Below, in pieces: positions 29,001-42,099 of a stretch of DNA of 64,000 nt (the stretch's first letter is position 1; each line of letters starts with the position of its first letter). The position numbers were made by a program, and so were the translations under genes. The notes beneath the pieces are model-generated. The model searched no databases and was not told where the DNA came from. It saw only the letters and a program-made list of their open reading frames with translations. Source of the DNA: Salvelinus alpinus (lineage: Eukaryota; Chordata; Actinopteri; Salmoniformes; Salmonidae); NCBI RefSeq assembly GCF_045679555.1, contig NC_092093.1, positions 63,570,390-63,634,389 of the forward strand, read 5' to 3'.

Positions 29001-29345
29001 TCCTTGTGGGGACTTCAAATCCCCAAAAGTTCCACAAGGATTGTAAAACAAATAAAAACTCTCCCTTGTGGGGACATTTTCCATGTCCACGTGGACAAAG
29101 GCTATTTTAAGTTTAGGGGTTAGGGATTAGGGTTAGGTCCCCACGAGGATGGAAGAACAAAACGTGTGTGTGAACATGCATGGGTGCGCCCTTGTGTTTT
29201 GTGTGACCCCATTGACCCGTGTTGTCTCTCCTTCCCTCTGCAGAAGATAGACGCCCAGGCCATAGAGGAGTTCTACGGCCTCACCTCTGAGATCTCAAAG
29301 AACTCTGAGTCAGGCTACATCCTATTCTATCAGTCAAGAGACTGA
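26090..29345 (+). CDS. usp12: Ubiquitin carboxyl-terminal hydrolase 12, 372 aa
   Basis: Deubiquitinating cysteine protease of the USP family; in animals it is activated by WDR48/UAF1 and WDR20. Exons: 26090-26137, 27193-27273, 27431-27644, 27781-28016, 28205-28281, 28402-28485, 28602-28799, 28889-28967 and 29244-29345. All are GT-AG, in phase and total 1119 bases; human USP12 is 370 residues. Catalytic Cys box [15 protein letters not shown] (Cys48), His box [23 protein letters not shown] (split over no more than one exon), and zinc-finger cysteines in RCLTCET and [13 protein letters not shown]12 rather than its paralogue USP46 is indicated by the N-terminus [20 protein letters not shown] and by the neighbours. 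An NNNSNAPPP insertion differs from human. The donor after 28485 (GTCGGT) is weak. A MITE occupies part of the intron 28968-29243. Confidence 0.97.
28990..29162. mobile_element. MITE in usp12 intron
   Basis: Ends are ggttcttctatccttgtggg and the inverted copy ccccacgaggatggaagaac. The inside has ttagggattagggttaggt. Noncoding, typical fish MITE. Confidence 0.7.
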
Positions 29346-30125
29346 CTGGCCCTGAAGAGGACAGTACCTCTCAGTGGAGTGGAGGATCATACTAGTGGAC
29401 CATACTAGTGTAAACCGCTCTGTGGTGTCACACACCTACTGAAGCTCAGCCTCAGTCCCCCCTACCCTCCCTTCCTCCCACCTCCACCACCCCTCCCTCC
29501 TACCTCCCTCCCCACTTCCTCCCCCTTCCTCCTACCTCCCCCATCCCACTCCTACCTCCCTCCTTCCTCCCCCACCCTGTCACTTAGGCTGGAGATGCTG
29601 CTACAGGGAGTTGTCAAAGGTTCAGTGGACGTTGTATCAAAGTTTTGTGAGTTGGAAAGCTGTTTAATGACGGTTGTACAGAGGTTGTGTGACTGAGGCG
29701 ATGGTTATAGCATGGGGGTTTGGGTGGGGTGAGTGGGTATTTAATGATTCATGTGTTGTAATAGCGGCCAGGCGTCTGCACACTCCCTCAGACTGCAACT
29801 CTGCTTTGGTGCCTGGCTGGGGCCTAGTCAGAGCAGACCAGTTGACTGCATGTGGGGAGGTGAGTGTTCCAAGTGTGGGACACTTGGGTTGTGTATTTCT
29901 ACCGTGCACAGAGTGGTATTTGTATAAATATGAGGAGAATAAGATGATATTATCATAGGAAAAAAATATAAGACCTTGAGAAGATTATGTATTGTCACTA
30001 TGGTGCACTTTTGATACCGTTTTGTAGGTGTTGGCAAGGTTTATGTGAGGGTTTGCTCGAGACGGCCTGTTGTGAAATGGTCATTTTCTGTTTTAAAGAA
30101 AAATTTAATAAAAGATAATAGATAC
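29346..30125 (+). other. usp12: usp12 3' UTR with AATAAA at 30107-30112
   Basis: Starts after the stop, includes a C/T-rich patch at 29455-29580, and has a canonical AATAAA in a T/A-rich context (aaatttaataaaagata). Confidence 0.65.
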
Positions 30126-30740
30126 AGGCTGAGAGTGTGTGTTCTACTTTCATAGACTGGTTCCTCTCCCCCAGGTGCACACTGATGACTCATCCTGTCT
30201 CAGCACTGCCCCTCAGTGGTTCTACCTGGTCTCTACAGGTTCATACTGCAACAGCACAACAGCAGTGTATTTTTATTTAATTCACACCTCCAGTCATGAT
30301 GCTGCCTATGTAAGCAGCCCTGCCCACCCACGGTTGCCTTAACAAAAACGTGGCTAGATGATGCTAGGACACTGTACCTAAGGCAGGTGTGTGGAGGAGA
30401 CTACTGACTAGCCACCTACAGACATCTGAAGACAGACTTAATCAATTAATGATGGAAAGTGAAGGCCTTCAAGCACAGAGGAACTGAGAGTGATGAGGGA
30501 TAAGGGTAGATAGAAGATGGATGAGAATCGGGAGGAGGTGGCTGACAGATTATGGTTAGAATAGACATGCCCAGAATAGCAAGACACAGGGGGCTAGGAT
30601 GAGGAAAGAAGCACTCCGCGTCAACCTGGCATTGGAGAAATGTGGGCAAATGTCGGAATCTGAAGTAAAATTGGTCAAACCATGAGATCTTGTTGCATGG
30701 TGATACCACAGCCTGGTAACAAATCATAACTTGTCACTGC
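30126..30740. other. Intergenic, no gene recognised
   Basis: No convincing open frame or repeat boundary. Confidence 0.5.
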
Positions 30741-30747
30741 ACTTAAA

Positions 30748-30960
30748 TCAAATCAAATGTTATTTGTCACACATGCCGAATACAACAGGTGTAGACCTTA
30801 CAGTGAAATGCTTACTTACAAGCCCTGAACCAACAATGCAGTTTTAAGAAAATACATTTAAAAAAGTAAGAGATAAGAATTAGAAATTATAGCAGGGCTA
30901 TATACAGGGGGTACCGGTACAGAGTCGATGTTTATTATTTTATTTAACAATGTGCAGGGG
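30748..30960 (+). repeat. Dispersed salmonid repeat (aatcaaatcaaatgttattt family)
   Basis: Shares the blocks acagtgaaatgcttacttac, aagccct..accaacaatgcagtt and ctatatacagggggtaccgg with the repeat at 63722-64000. Family not classified by me. Confidence 0.75.
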
Positions 30961-32716
30961 CATCATCCTCTATTTCCTCATAGAGGATGAAGGCATCTTT
31001 CTGTCTAAAGTAACTGTCCAGTAAAAATCTAACTTTAAAAAAAAGTTAATATTCTTTTGACTTATACCCAAATAAGGTTGTTGACTCGTCCTATGGCCTA
31101 CTTGTATTTGTAGCCAAAGCATACATTTGAGAAAAAATACCTAAACCCCACCTCAAACTAGTATCTCAAACATACCATTTCAAAAATACTTACTATTTCC
31201 TCATAGAGGATGATGTCATCATTCTGTCTACTTGCATCAATATTATTATTCATGACTGGTATACGCCCACACCATTAATTATGTTGTTGGGGTATGCACA
31301 CCATTCCAACACAGAAAAGCTGCTTTTTAACATACTTAATTAAACATTTTGGAAGGAATACTATTCAACTCTTACTGTCATTAATCATAGGTCATATTTC
31401 ATAGAAATCTGGAAACAATGGACAGTTACTTAAAAGAAAAAATAGGCTGACACACACACGGGGGATGCGCACAACACTATCTTTTATTTTTTTTGTTTAT
31501 CAATTAAAAAAAAAAAAAATTGCAACAATAATACAAATATTACACATCAATACAGGGACATTCCTGTGAATACAATGGAAAAAATGAAATAACTGAACAC
31601 CAGGCGACCAGGCAATGAGACATTAACAGACATTCAGAGACATAGCTTCTAATAATTTTTCCAACTTTTTAGGTTTCACAAGTTTGAGGGATTTATAAAA
31701 TTGCAACAGTTCAATGAAAAAAACTACAAAATAAGGAATTTTTCCCCCCATTTACATTTGTGAATATAATATTTGGCCCAAAAAATAATAATGTTAATAA
31801 AATAGTTATGATCGGAATTACAAGGATAAGCATAATGCCATTTTTGGAGATTTTATACACAACCATTCATGAATTTCAATCCATAGTTTACTAGAATGGT
31901 AGCATGAAAAAAATAAATGCTCTATAGATTCTGAATCAGAAGAACAAAAAACACAAGGAGTTTTGTCAAAATTGAATCTTTTGTGCAAGAAATCATTAAC
32001 AGGGTAGGTGGAAGAAAATATTTTAAAATGAGTTTCTTTACCTTTTGGGATAACTGGACAAGTAAGGTAAAAGGTAGTCACTTTTGATCATAGCATGGGT
32101 TGGTAATTTCCATATTAATATATTTAATTATAATCACCAAAAATGACTTAATTAACTGCCAATCATATCCACTTATTGTTGCATTTTTTTCCCAAAAGAT
32201 TCAAGTCATTAATTTGTAAACTTGGAAAAGATGGAACAACTTCATAATATAACCAAGTGTTCTTAATAAGTCAAAGTAAAGGAAGTGGAATTGCTTTGCA
32301 AACCTTAATATATCTTTACCAAAAATACAGATCCCTTATAAATTCTCAGACTCAAAATACTGCTAGTAAATCTGTGGCTAAAATATATAAAAGAGGGGAG
32401 ATTGGACAACCCTGTCTAATTCCTCTAGGAATAGAGAAACGAGGGGATGTGCCATTACTCATAGCCACAGAACTGCTAATATCATTATGTATAATATATT
32501 ATCACTTTACAGAAATTCTCTCCAAACCCAAAAGTAGAGAGTTCTAAATAAAAATGTGTGTTCTAAAGTGTCAAAAGCCTTAAAAACTTTTTAAAACAAT
32601 ATAAAGCCGTCATCTTCTATGAATTCACTGTAATCTAAAATATCTAAAACCAATCATACATGGTTATGGATACTCCTTCCTTTAATGAAGGCTGATTGAG
32701 TTTCACTGATTATATA

Positions 32717-34326
<1,610 letters not shown>

Positions 34327-34621
34327 TATAGCATCAAGGCCTTGTTTCTGACTTATAGTCAGTTGCCAACAATGTGATTGGTCTCCAATTGTCCAGGTAA
34401 AGAGAGCTCTTCTTTGGTTTGGGTATAATAACTATTAGTTCCTGTCTCAAAGAAGATGGTAAGATAGCATTAGCAATACCCTCTTTGTAGACCGAAAGCA
34501 ATAACTATCTAATATCAAGCCAAAAATGTTGATAGAATTCAGGAGTCAGGCCATCCGGTCCAGGAGATTTACCTATAGGCATTTGTTTAATGGCTTGGTC
34601 CAACTCAGTAATATATATATA

Positions 34622-35800
34622 CACTGCTCAAAAAAATAAAGGGAACACTAAAATAACACATCCTAGATCTGAATGAATGAAATATTCTTATTAAATACTT
34701 TTTTCTTTACATAGTTGAATGTGCTGACAACAAAATCACTGGAACTGACACACTCCAGACTGCTGACACACTCTAGCATTGTCTTGCATTAGGAGGAACC
34801 CAGGGCCAACCGCACCAGCATATGGTCTCACAAGGGGTCTGAGGATCTCATCTCGGTACCTAATGGCAGTCAGGCTACCTCTGGCGAGCCCATGTAGGGC
34901 TGTGCGGCCCCCCAAAGAAATGCCACCCCACCCCACACCATGACTGACCCACCGCCAAACCGGTCATGCTGGAGGATGTTGCAGGCAGCAGAACGTTCTC
35001 CACGGCGTCTCCAGACTGTCACGTCTGTCACATGTGCTCAGTGTGAACCTGCTTTCATCTGTGAAGAGCACAGGGCGCCAGTGCTAAATTTGCCAATCTT
35101 GGTGTTCTCTGGCAAATGCCAAACTTCCTGCACGGTGTTGGGCTGTAAGCACAACCCCCACCTGTGGACGTCGGGCCCTCATACAACCCTCATGGAGTCT
35201 GTTTCTGACCGTTTGAGCAGACACATGCACATTTGTGGCCTGCTGGAGGTCATTTTGCAGGGCTCTGGCAGTGCTCCTCCTTGCACAAAGGCGGAGGTAG
35301 CGGTCCTGCTGCTGGGTTGTTGCCCTCCTACGGCCTCCTCCACGTCTCCTGATGTACTGGCCTGTCTCCTGGTAGCGCCTCCATGCTCTGGACACTACGC
35401 TGACAGACACAGCAAACCTTCTTGCCACAGCTCGCATTGATGTGCCATCCTGGATGAGCTGCACTACCTGAGCCACTTGTGTGGGTTGTAGACTCTGTCT
35501 CATGCTACCACTAGAGTGAGAGCACCGCCAGCATTCAAAAGTGACCAAAACATCAGCCAGGAAGCATAGGAACTGAGAAGTGGTCTGTGGTCACCACCTG
35601 CAGAACCACTCCTTTATTGGGGGTGTCTTGCTAATTGCCTATAATTTCCATCTGTTGTCTATTCCAGTTGCACAACAGCATGTGAAATTTATTGTCAATC
35701 AATGTTGCTTCCAAAGTGGACAGTTTGATTTCACAGAAGTGTGATTGACTTGGAGTTACATTGTGTTGTTTAAGTGTTCCCTTTATTTTTTTGAGCAGTG
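34622..35800 (-). mobile_element. Tc1/mariner-type element with cactgctcaaaaaaataaag ends, internally deleted
   Basis: Inverted ends cactgctcaaaaaaataaag (34622) and ctttatttttttgagcagtg (to 35800), both flanked by TA. The minus strand encodes a transposase with an N-terminal HTH domain ([40 protein letters not shown]) at 35548-35084 and a later piece ending LLMQDNARVCQQ near 34760. The C-terminal part with the final catalytic residue is missing: the frame runs directly into the terminal noncoding region, so the element (1.18 kb) is internally deleted. Second insertion in the same L1-like LINE. Confidence 0.9.
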
Positions 35801-36118
35801 TATATATCAGAATCACACAGTTTCTTAAACCTTACTTCTATAGGCCAACATAGTTATTAACTGAATCAAAAAAGGAATCCAAGTCGCTTTCTGAAAGATG
35901 AGATTGATATAGTGAACTGTAGAAAGAGTGTATTTCCTTATTAATCACTTCAAGATCATCAGATATAGTGTAATTTACATACATTGATGTATTACTATTC
36001 CTAGTCTGCCTACTCTTCTCCAAATTAAATAAATAAGATGTGGCGTTTTTTCTAACCTGTTTCCAATCCATTTGGCCTTTGAACGGATGAAGGCCCTGTG
36101 CCTTATACAACACTACTA

Positions 36119-36506
36119 TCAGTCTCTGTCCTTGAGCAGTGGGCGCTGACAGATGAGTAGGTCCTCCTGGTATTGAGCTGTTGCTGTCTCGTCCTCCCGT
36201 AGGGGGTATTGAACAAACAGGACGCGTCTCAGAGTCTGGCCCGTTAGAGAGCAGCGCTCCCCCTTTTCCACACCCCCGCTCGCTGCACAGCCGCAGTCCA
36301 CAGCAATGCTCCTGTAAAGCCTCTGCTCTGCTTTCCCTGCTCTCCCTCTGTGCTTCAGTAAAGACCCATCCACCCCCCGGTGCTACAGTGCTGCATCTTC
36401 ATCTGATCGGGGCTCCGCACCTGCCGCCATCGTTATCAATAGCCTATAATGGAAATACAGCAAGGACGCACTTTTATCTAGCCTTACGCCGCACCACGGA
36501 GTCAAG
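36119..36506 (+). promoter_or_regulatory. gpr12: Probable gpr12 promoter / noncoding first exon
   Basis: GC-richer sequence just after the LINE, ending in a good donor (gagtcaag followed by GTAGGC at 36507). The gpr12 coding exon begins at an acceptor (37888-37889) twelve bases before the ATG, so a 5' noncoding exon is required. This is the best candidate but is not proved. Confidence 0.45.
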
Positions 36507-37277
36507 GTAGGCATGTTAATAGTGGTGGATACATGGATGAATTAATGAATTAATGAATGGACAGGCGGTCTATTTGAGGAAAAGTGTTAATACAATGCAA
36601 CCAAGGCTATTGTTAATGCAACCTGGCGGGGTTTTGGGGAAAACCAAAGGTGATTAAATATTATTAGGCCCAATGTTGAGACTCATGAGAAGGTAAGAGA
36701 GGAGCACCACAAAGGACTAGGATGCTGAAATTGTCTGTTTTGCGTTATTCCAAGCATCTACGGGTTGTGGCGAAGAAGAGGCTATCGGGACCATTTCCTC
36801 TTATGGTGGGGTGAGATACATGTACAATGTGTGCGTAGCGCAAGCTGCATGTCTTTTAGGGTTCCTATTCCTACATTGTGTGCTTTTCATAATTGGGCCT
36901 AATATCAATTTATGATTGGTTATGATAGTAGGCCAATTTCGAAAGACTTTATATGGAGCCTGTTGATGAGTAGTCTACACAATCTGCCACAAAATTGCTC
37001 CATACCACAATGACTATAGCAAGTATAGGCAACTGTGTATTGTTCTTTCAATTCATACCAGATAGGGTACAATACATTTTCGATTATAATCAGGCTGAGT
37101 GATCTCTTGTTACTGTATTAAAAATAAGGCATGAAATGTGCATGTGTGGGTAGAGGGATAATGTCTAGGCTACTATAGTCCTCTATGAATATATGATCTT
37201 ATGTGTGAGCGCTCATCTCTGTGTGGCTTCTTAAGTTTGTGTCTGTGCCACTGCTAGTGTGTGTGTGAATTTTGACA

Positions 37278-37880
<603 letters not shown>

Positions 37881-37901
37881 TGTTTCCAGACGGGGGGCAC
37901 A

Positions 37902-38921
37902 ATGAGTGACGAATACAAGGCGTCGGTCACCCCTAGCTGGCTGACCCCTGACCCCACAGCCTGGTCCAGCAGCGGAGACGGATTCACGGACAACGCCACC
38001 TACTCACCTCTGGACTCCTTTCCCCCGGTGCCCCCTCTCCTGGTCAACCCCTGGGACATCTTGCTGTGCTCCTCAGGGACCCTCATCGCCTGTGAAAACG
38101 CCCTGGTGGTACTGGTGATCTGGCAGAACCCGTCTCTCCGAGCCCCCATGTTCCTGCTGATCGGCAGCCTGGCCCTGGCTGACCTCCTGGCTGGTCTGGG
38201 CCTGGTGCTCCACTTCACCTTGGCCTACCTGCTAAGGTCCGACTCGGCCCAGCTGCTGACTGTTGGTCTGGTGGTGGCCTCCTTCTCAGCCTCCGTCTTC
38301 AGCCTGCTGGCCATCACCATAGACCGTTACCTGTCACTCTACTACGCCCTGACCTACAACTCAGAGCGCACCGCTGCCTTCACCTACACCATGCTGGTCC
38401 TCCTCTGGGGCCTGTCTCTCTGTCTGGGCCTACTTCCCGTCACGGGGGTGAACTGCCTGACGGAGGAGTCGACATGCAGCGTGGTGCGCCCGCTGACTAA
38501 GAACAACGTGGTGGTGCTGTCCGTATCCTTCCTCCTGCTGTTCGGCCTCATGCTGCAGCTGTACGTGCAGATCTGTAAGATCGTCATGCACCACGCCCAC
38601 CAGATCGCCTTGCAGCATCACTTCCTGTCCACCTCGCCCCACTACGTCACCACCAGGAAGGGCGTGTCCACACTGGCCATCATCCTGGGGACGTTCGCCG
38701 CCTGCTGGATGCCCTTCACCGTCTACTCCCTCGTCGCCGACTACACGTACCCGCCTCTCTACACCTACGCCACCCTGGTGCCCGCCACCTACAACTCAGT
38801 CATCAACCCAGTGATCTACGCCTTCAGGAACCAGGAGATCCAGCAGGCTCTGTGGCTGGTGTGTTGTGGCTGTATACCGGCCAGGGTGACCCACAGGGCA
38901 CGGACCCCCAGCCACGTCTGA
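37902..38921 (+). CDS. gpr12: Orphan G-protein-coupled receptor 12, 339 aa
   Basis: Class A receptor of the GPR3/GPR6/GPR12 group, constitutively Gs-coupled and raising cAMP; plasma membrane, mainly neural in other vertebrates. Single coding exon. The start was chosen at MSDEYKASV because the upstream in-frame codons are GT-repeat translation and an acceptor AG lies at 37888-37889. The N-terminus has a glycosylation site (NATY, residue 31). Seven hydrophobic segments lie at about 52-74, 82-110, 118-140, 158-180, 203-226, 255-280 and 288-308. Motifs: VNPWDILLCSSGTLIACENA, SLRAPMFLLIGSLALADLLA, DRYLSLYYALTY (141), FAACWMPF (265) and INPVIYAFRNQEIQ (301). A Cys-Cys pair at 321-322 is a likely palmitoylation site. 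Length agrees with human GPR12 (334). Synteny with usp12 supports GPR12 over GPR3/6. Confidence 0.96.
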   Translation: MSDEYKASVTPSWLTPDPTAWSSSGDGFTDNATYSPLDSFPPVPPLLVNPWDILLCSSGTLIACENALVVLVIWQNPSLRAPMFLLIGSLALADLLAGLGLVLHFTLAYLLRSDSAQLLTVGLVVASFSASVFSLLAITIDRYLSLYYALTYNSERTAAFTYTMLVLLWGLSLCLGLLPVTGVNCLTEESTCSVVRPLTKNNVVVLSVSFLLLFGLMLQLYVQICKIVMHHAHQIALQHHFLSTSPHYVTTRKGVSTLAIILGTFAACWMPFTVYSLVADYTYPPLYTYATLVPATYNSVINPVIYAFRNQEIQQALWLVCCGCIPARVTHRARTPSHV

Positions 38922-38973
38922 CACAGACCCAGGCCCTGGGAGGGAAGGAGAGAGGTGCCCTGGGCAGAGGAAG

Positions 38974-39006
38974 GCAGGCAGGCAGGCAGGTAGGCAGGTA
39001 GGCAGG
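38974..39006 (+). repeat. (AGGC)n/(AGGT)n microsatellite in gpr12 3' UTR
   Basis: ggcaggcaggcaggcaggta repeats shortly after the gpr12 stop codon. Confidence 0.85.
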
Positions 39007-40685
39007 GTTCATGCTGCGTCTACTGCATGGCTCTGTGTCTCCAAGGCTGGGCTGTATCCAGGGAAGGATGGAGGCAGCAGCAGGAGAAGGGGAGGTGGAG
39101 GGATAAGTAGAGGCAGAGACATACAGTATATATCTTTGAGTATAGGGCTTTCGCCCATTGCCTGTGATGGGATTGGAGAATGGATGGCTATGGAAGTGAG
39201 TGGTGGAGGATTTGGTACAAAAGTGTACTGTAGGCCTACTGTACTACTGTCCCACCTTCTCTATCTCTGTCTTCCTCGATTAAATATAAAACAACATCAC
39301 ATGATCTGACCGCTGCCACCATAGGTGTACCATCCCCCCTCCACACCTTCACCCCACCGTTGGGTTTACGTGCCACGAGGTGTTCTGCAGATGACTGGGA
39401 AAGGATGGTCGCATGGCGCTGCAGCAAATGTAGATTACATAGAATGATGTAGCTTTCATAGTTTTAGGCGCTTTTACTGATGCGCGCTTTTTTTCTTCCA
39501 TAAAAGGATTGAGAGATTATTCTAGACTGTTTAAACTTGTCCCACAAGTTAAAAAGCTCGTGTGTGTGCAAAAAGACAATGTATGTGTCCCATGGACAGA
39601 GAAGGAGAGCAAGAGGAGGAGTGGGGAGGAGTAGTGGAGGGAGTGATGAGCAAGAGTGGGCGATGATCAAGATGCAGACGTTTCCCTACAACGAAGCCGG
39701 GCTGCGGCTAGAGCATCTCATCTCGCTGCTGCACTCTGAACGTGCTTTGAAAGCTAAACAACCGCGAGAGGCTAAAAATAGCCCCGGCGCTCTGTGATCC
39801 ACGCGCCCTGCGTCCTCCGCAGACACCGAGTAAAGAAACCATGCCGAGGAGGAGGAGAGCGGGCGCTTATCTTCCCTACCATCCATCTTTCAATCTCCAT
39901 CTCTCCCCATTTCACGTGTGAGAATGTATTATGATGTTCTGTTTGCTTTACATCCTGAGGTGACAACAGCCTCCAGAAGATAAGTACCCTGATTGCCCTA
40001 CGCGTGCCAAATGCCCTTAGATTATGATAAAACCTATGGGTTTGATCTTTTTATCTCCGTTTTATCCAGTCGCTTCTTCATACATAAACAGTTCAATACT
40101 CATAACTAACTAATTCTGTATTTTACGCACGTTAAGTAGGCTGACTTCTCTTGAAAGTAGAGGAGAGTGAAATGTTCCCTCTGCAGATCAAGCAGACAGT
40201 TAGACCGGCTGGGAGCTGTTGAAACTGAATGTATTGTGGGGATCCTCGCTATATGAGCCAAGTTACAATTACCACCAAGCGTGTTAACCCTATTGGCACT
40301 ATGTGTGTGGTGTTTGCGTCTTACGCCAGATACCCGCGTTTGCTTCCAGCTTCCTCTTTTTGCTACATTGTTGTCAGAAGTGGGATGGTGGCCGTGGGGC
40401 CATCGGACTACACAGCCCGAGGTGTATGAAGGGGCTGAGGTTAGTTAAAGCACGGGGAAGGCCATCCCGTTTAGAGGGGGCAGTGTAGCGTTCGTTGCTA
40501 TATGAACTGTGGGTGTTTGCCTTTCACTCCAGAGACTCGGTTCGCTTCCCACTCCCTCTGTTGCAACAGTATTATTATATTAATTTGATCTTTTAGCCTA
40601 TCCATTAGGTTATGAATATACCTGATCACCAACCAACCATCAACCCGCATGTTGCATAGGACTTTAATGAATACCATTTCTCCTG
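39007..40685. other. gpr12 3' flank and intergenic, no gene recognised
   Basis: No canonical AATAAA close to gpr12 was found, so its 3' UTR end is unknown. Short open frames have no domains. Confidence 0.5.
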
Positions 40686-40689
40686 ATAT

Positions 40690-41108
40690 TGCAACCTGGT
40701 CTCAGACCATTGTGTATTATTCTGTATGTAAATCCAAGATACTAAATTTTGTGTGATATGTTACATAAGACAGTCTTAACTCAAAGACTGCGAGTTTGAA
40801 TATTATCACTGACAACTTTTCAACTACTTACTACTTTTTAGCTAATTTCCAACTACTTAGCATGTTAGCTAACCCATCACCTAATCCTAACCATAGCCCT
40901 TTTAGTTAACCCTAACCCTAACCTTAACCCTAACCTTAACCTTGACCCCTAGCCTAGCTAGAATTCAGAACATATCATACATTTAGCAAATTTGTGACAT
41001 ATTGTACATTGCAAATTCGTAACATATTGTACGTTTTGCATTTTCGTAACATATAATACAAATTGTAATTCGTAACATATTATACGAAATGGGGATGGAC
41101 ATCCACAA
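40690..41108. repeat. Fish interspersed repeat with telomere-like core
   Basis: Contains gcaacctggtctcagaccat, a run of variant taaccctaaccctaacctta units at 40905-40945, and several cgtaacatatt-tac blocks near the right end (41005-41085). Resembles a dispersed teleost repeat, not a telomere. Confidence 0.6.
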
Positions 41109-41394
41109 AGTAATAGAGTGTTGATTATCAATAATCTATGTGACAGACCATGGTACAATAAGTGTATTTATTTTAAATGTTTTAATCTTTGGATAATGAG
41201 AAAGGAGGAGAGCAGTGACACGTCTTGTTCTTCCAGCTATGGATGTCTCCTGCCTCCTAGATCCACTTCCTTACCATGGCTGACAAAAGCCCGTCAACAC
41301 CACCCCCTGATTTAGAGCGGTTGGGTTAAATACAGAAGACACATTTCGGTTGAAGACCTTCAGACTAGGTATCCCCTTCCCTTGATTCATAGCC

Positions 41395-41890
41395 AGCGGT
41401 GCGGACGTCACGCTGCTTGCCTAGCGAGTACCAACGACTTCCTTCTGATTCAGCTCATAATGAGGCTTGAACGCAGGACCTCTGCCTTGCTAGCACACGT
41501 GACCACCCTCCTTGACAACCGTTTGAGCTATCGGAAAGTATCTAAGCCGATAGCTCAATTTCAAGATAGCTGTGGAGTGAGCTTACGGGTACATCCTTAA
41601 TACATTCACCCCTTCTAAACTCGCTTCATAGCTAACAACCCGGCCTTGGAGATAAGCCCAACTGCGGATCATGGCACCACTGTTATGGACGTCGCGCTGC
41701 TTGCCTAGCAAGTACCACTTCCTCCTGATTCGGCTCACACCGAGGCGCAAACCCAAGACTTCTGCTTTGCTAGCACACATGACCGCCGCCGTCTTTGACA
41801 ACATACCAGCCATTTGAGCTATCAGAATATATCTAATTCGATAGCACCATCAGCGACATTTCAAGCTAGCTGTGGAGTGATCTTATGGTT
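41395..41890 (-). repeat. Two tandem tRNA-like SINE monomers
   Basis: A segment of about 190 bp at 41400-41585 is repeated imperfectly at 41690-41885 (offset about 297 bp). Shared blocks: gacgtc-cgctgcttgcctag, ctgattc-gctca, ttgctagcacac-tgacc, tttgagctatc, agctgtggagtga. On the minus strand each has an A-box-like gatagctcaaa-ggttg and a B-box-like ggtcctgcgttcaagcctc, i.e. a tRNA-derived head. Confidence 0.55.
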
Positions 41891-42099
41891 GTTTTTAACG
41901 TTGTTACAGCATCGCCCTTCACACATTGCTTGTTCATGAGGGTCAATCGGCCCTAGGTCCTCATTCTGCCCCGTCATATCAGCCAGCAGCAACAACTAAG
42001 TGTTAGTTACTTCATGGACCGATAGCAATACTCTGTCAGCAATAAGCAATGATGTGTATAAGCCCTGGATGACTACCAGGAGGCGTTGTATTGAAGCCA

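Noticed and set aside
40905-40945. Telomere or chromosome-fusion point
   Set aside because: Only about six degenerate units inside a dispersed repeat.
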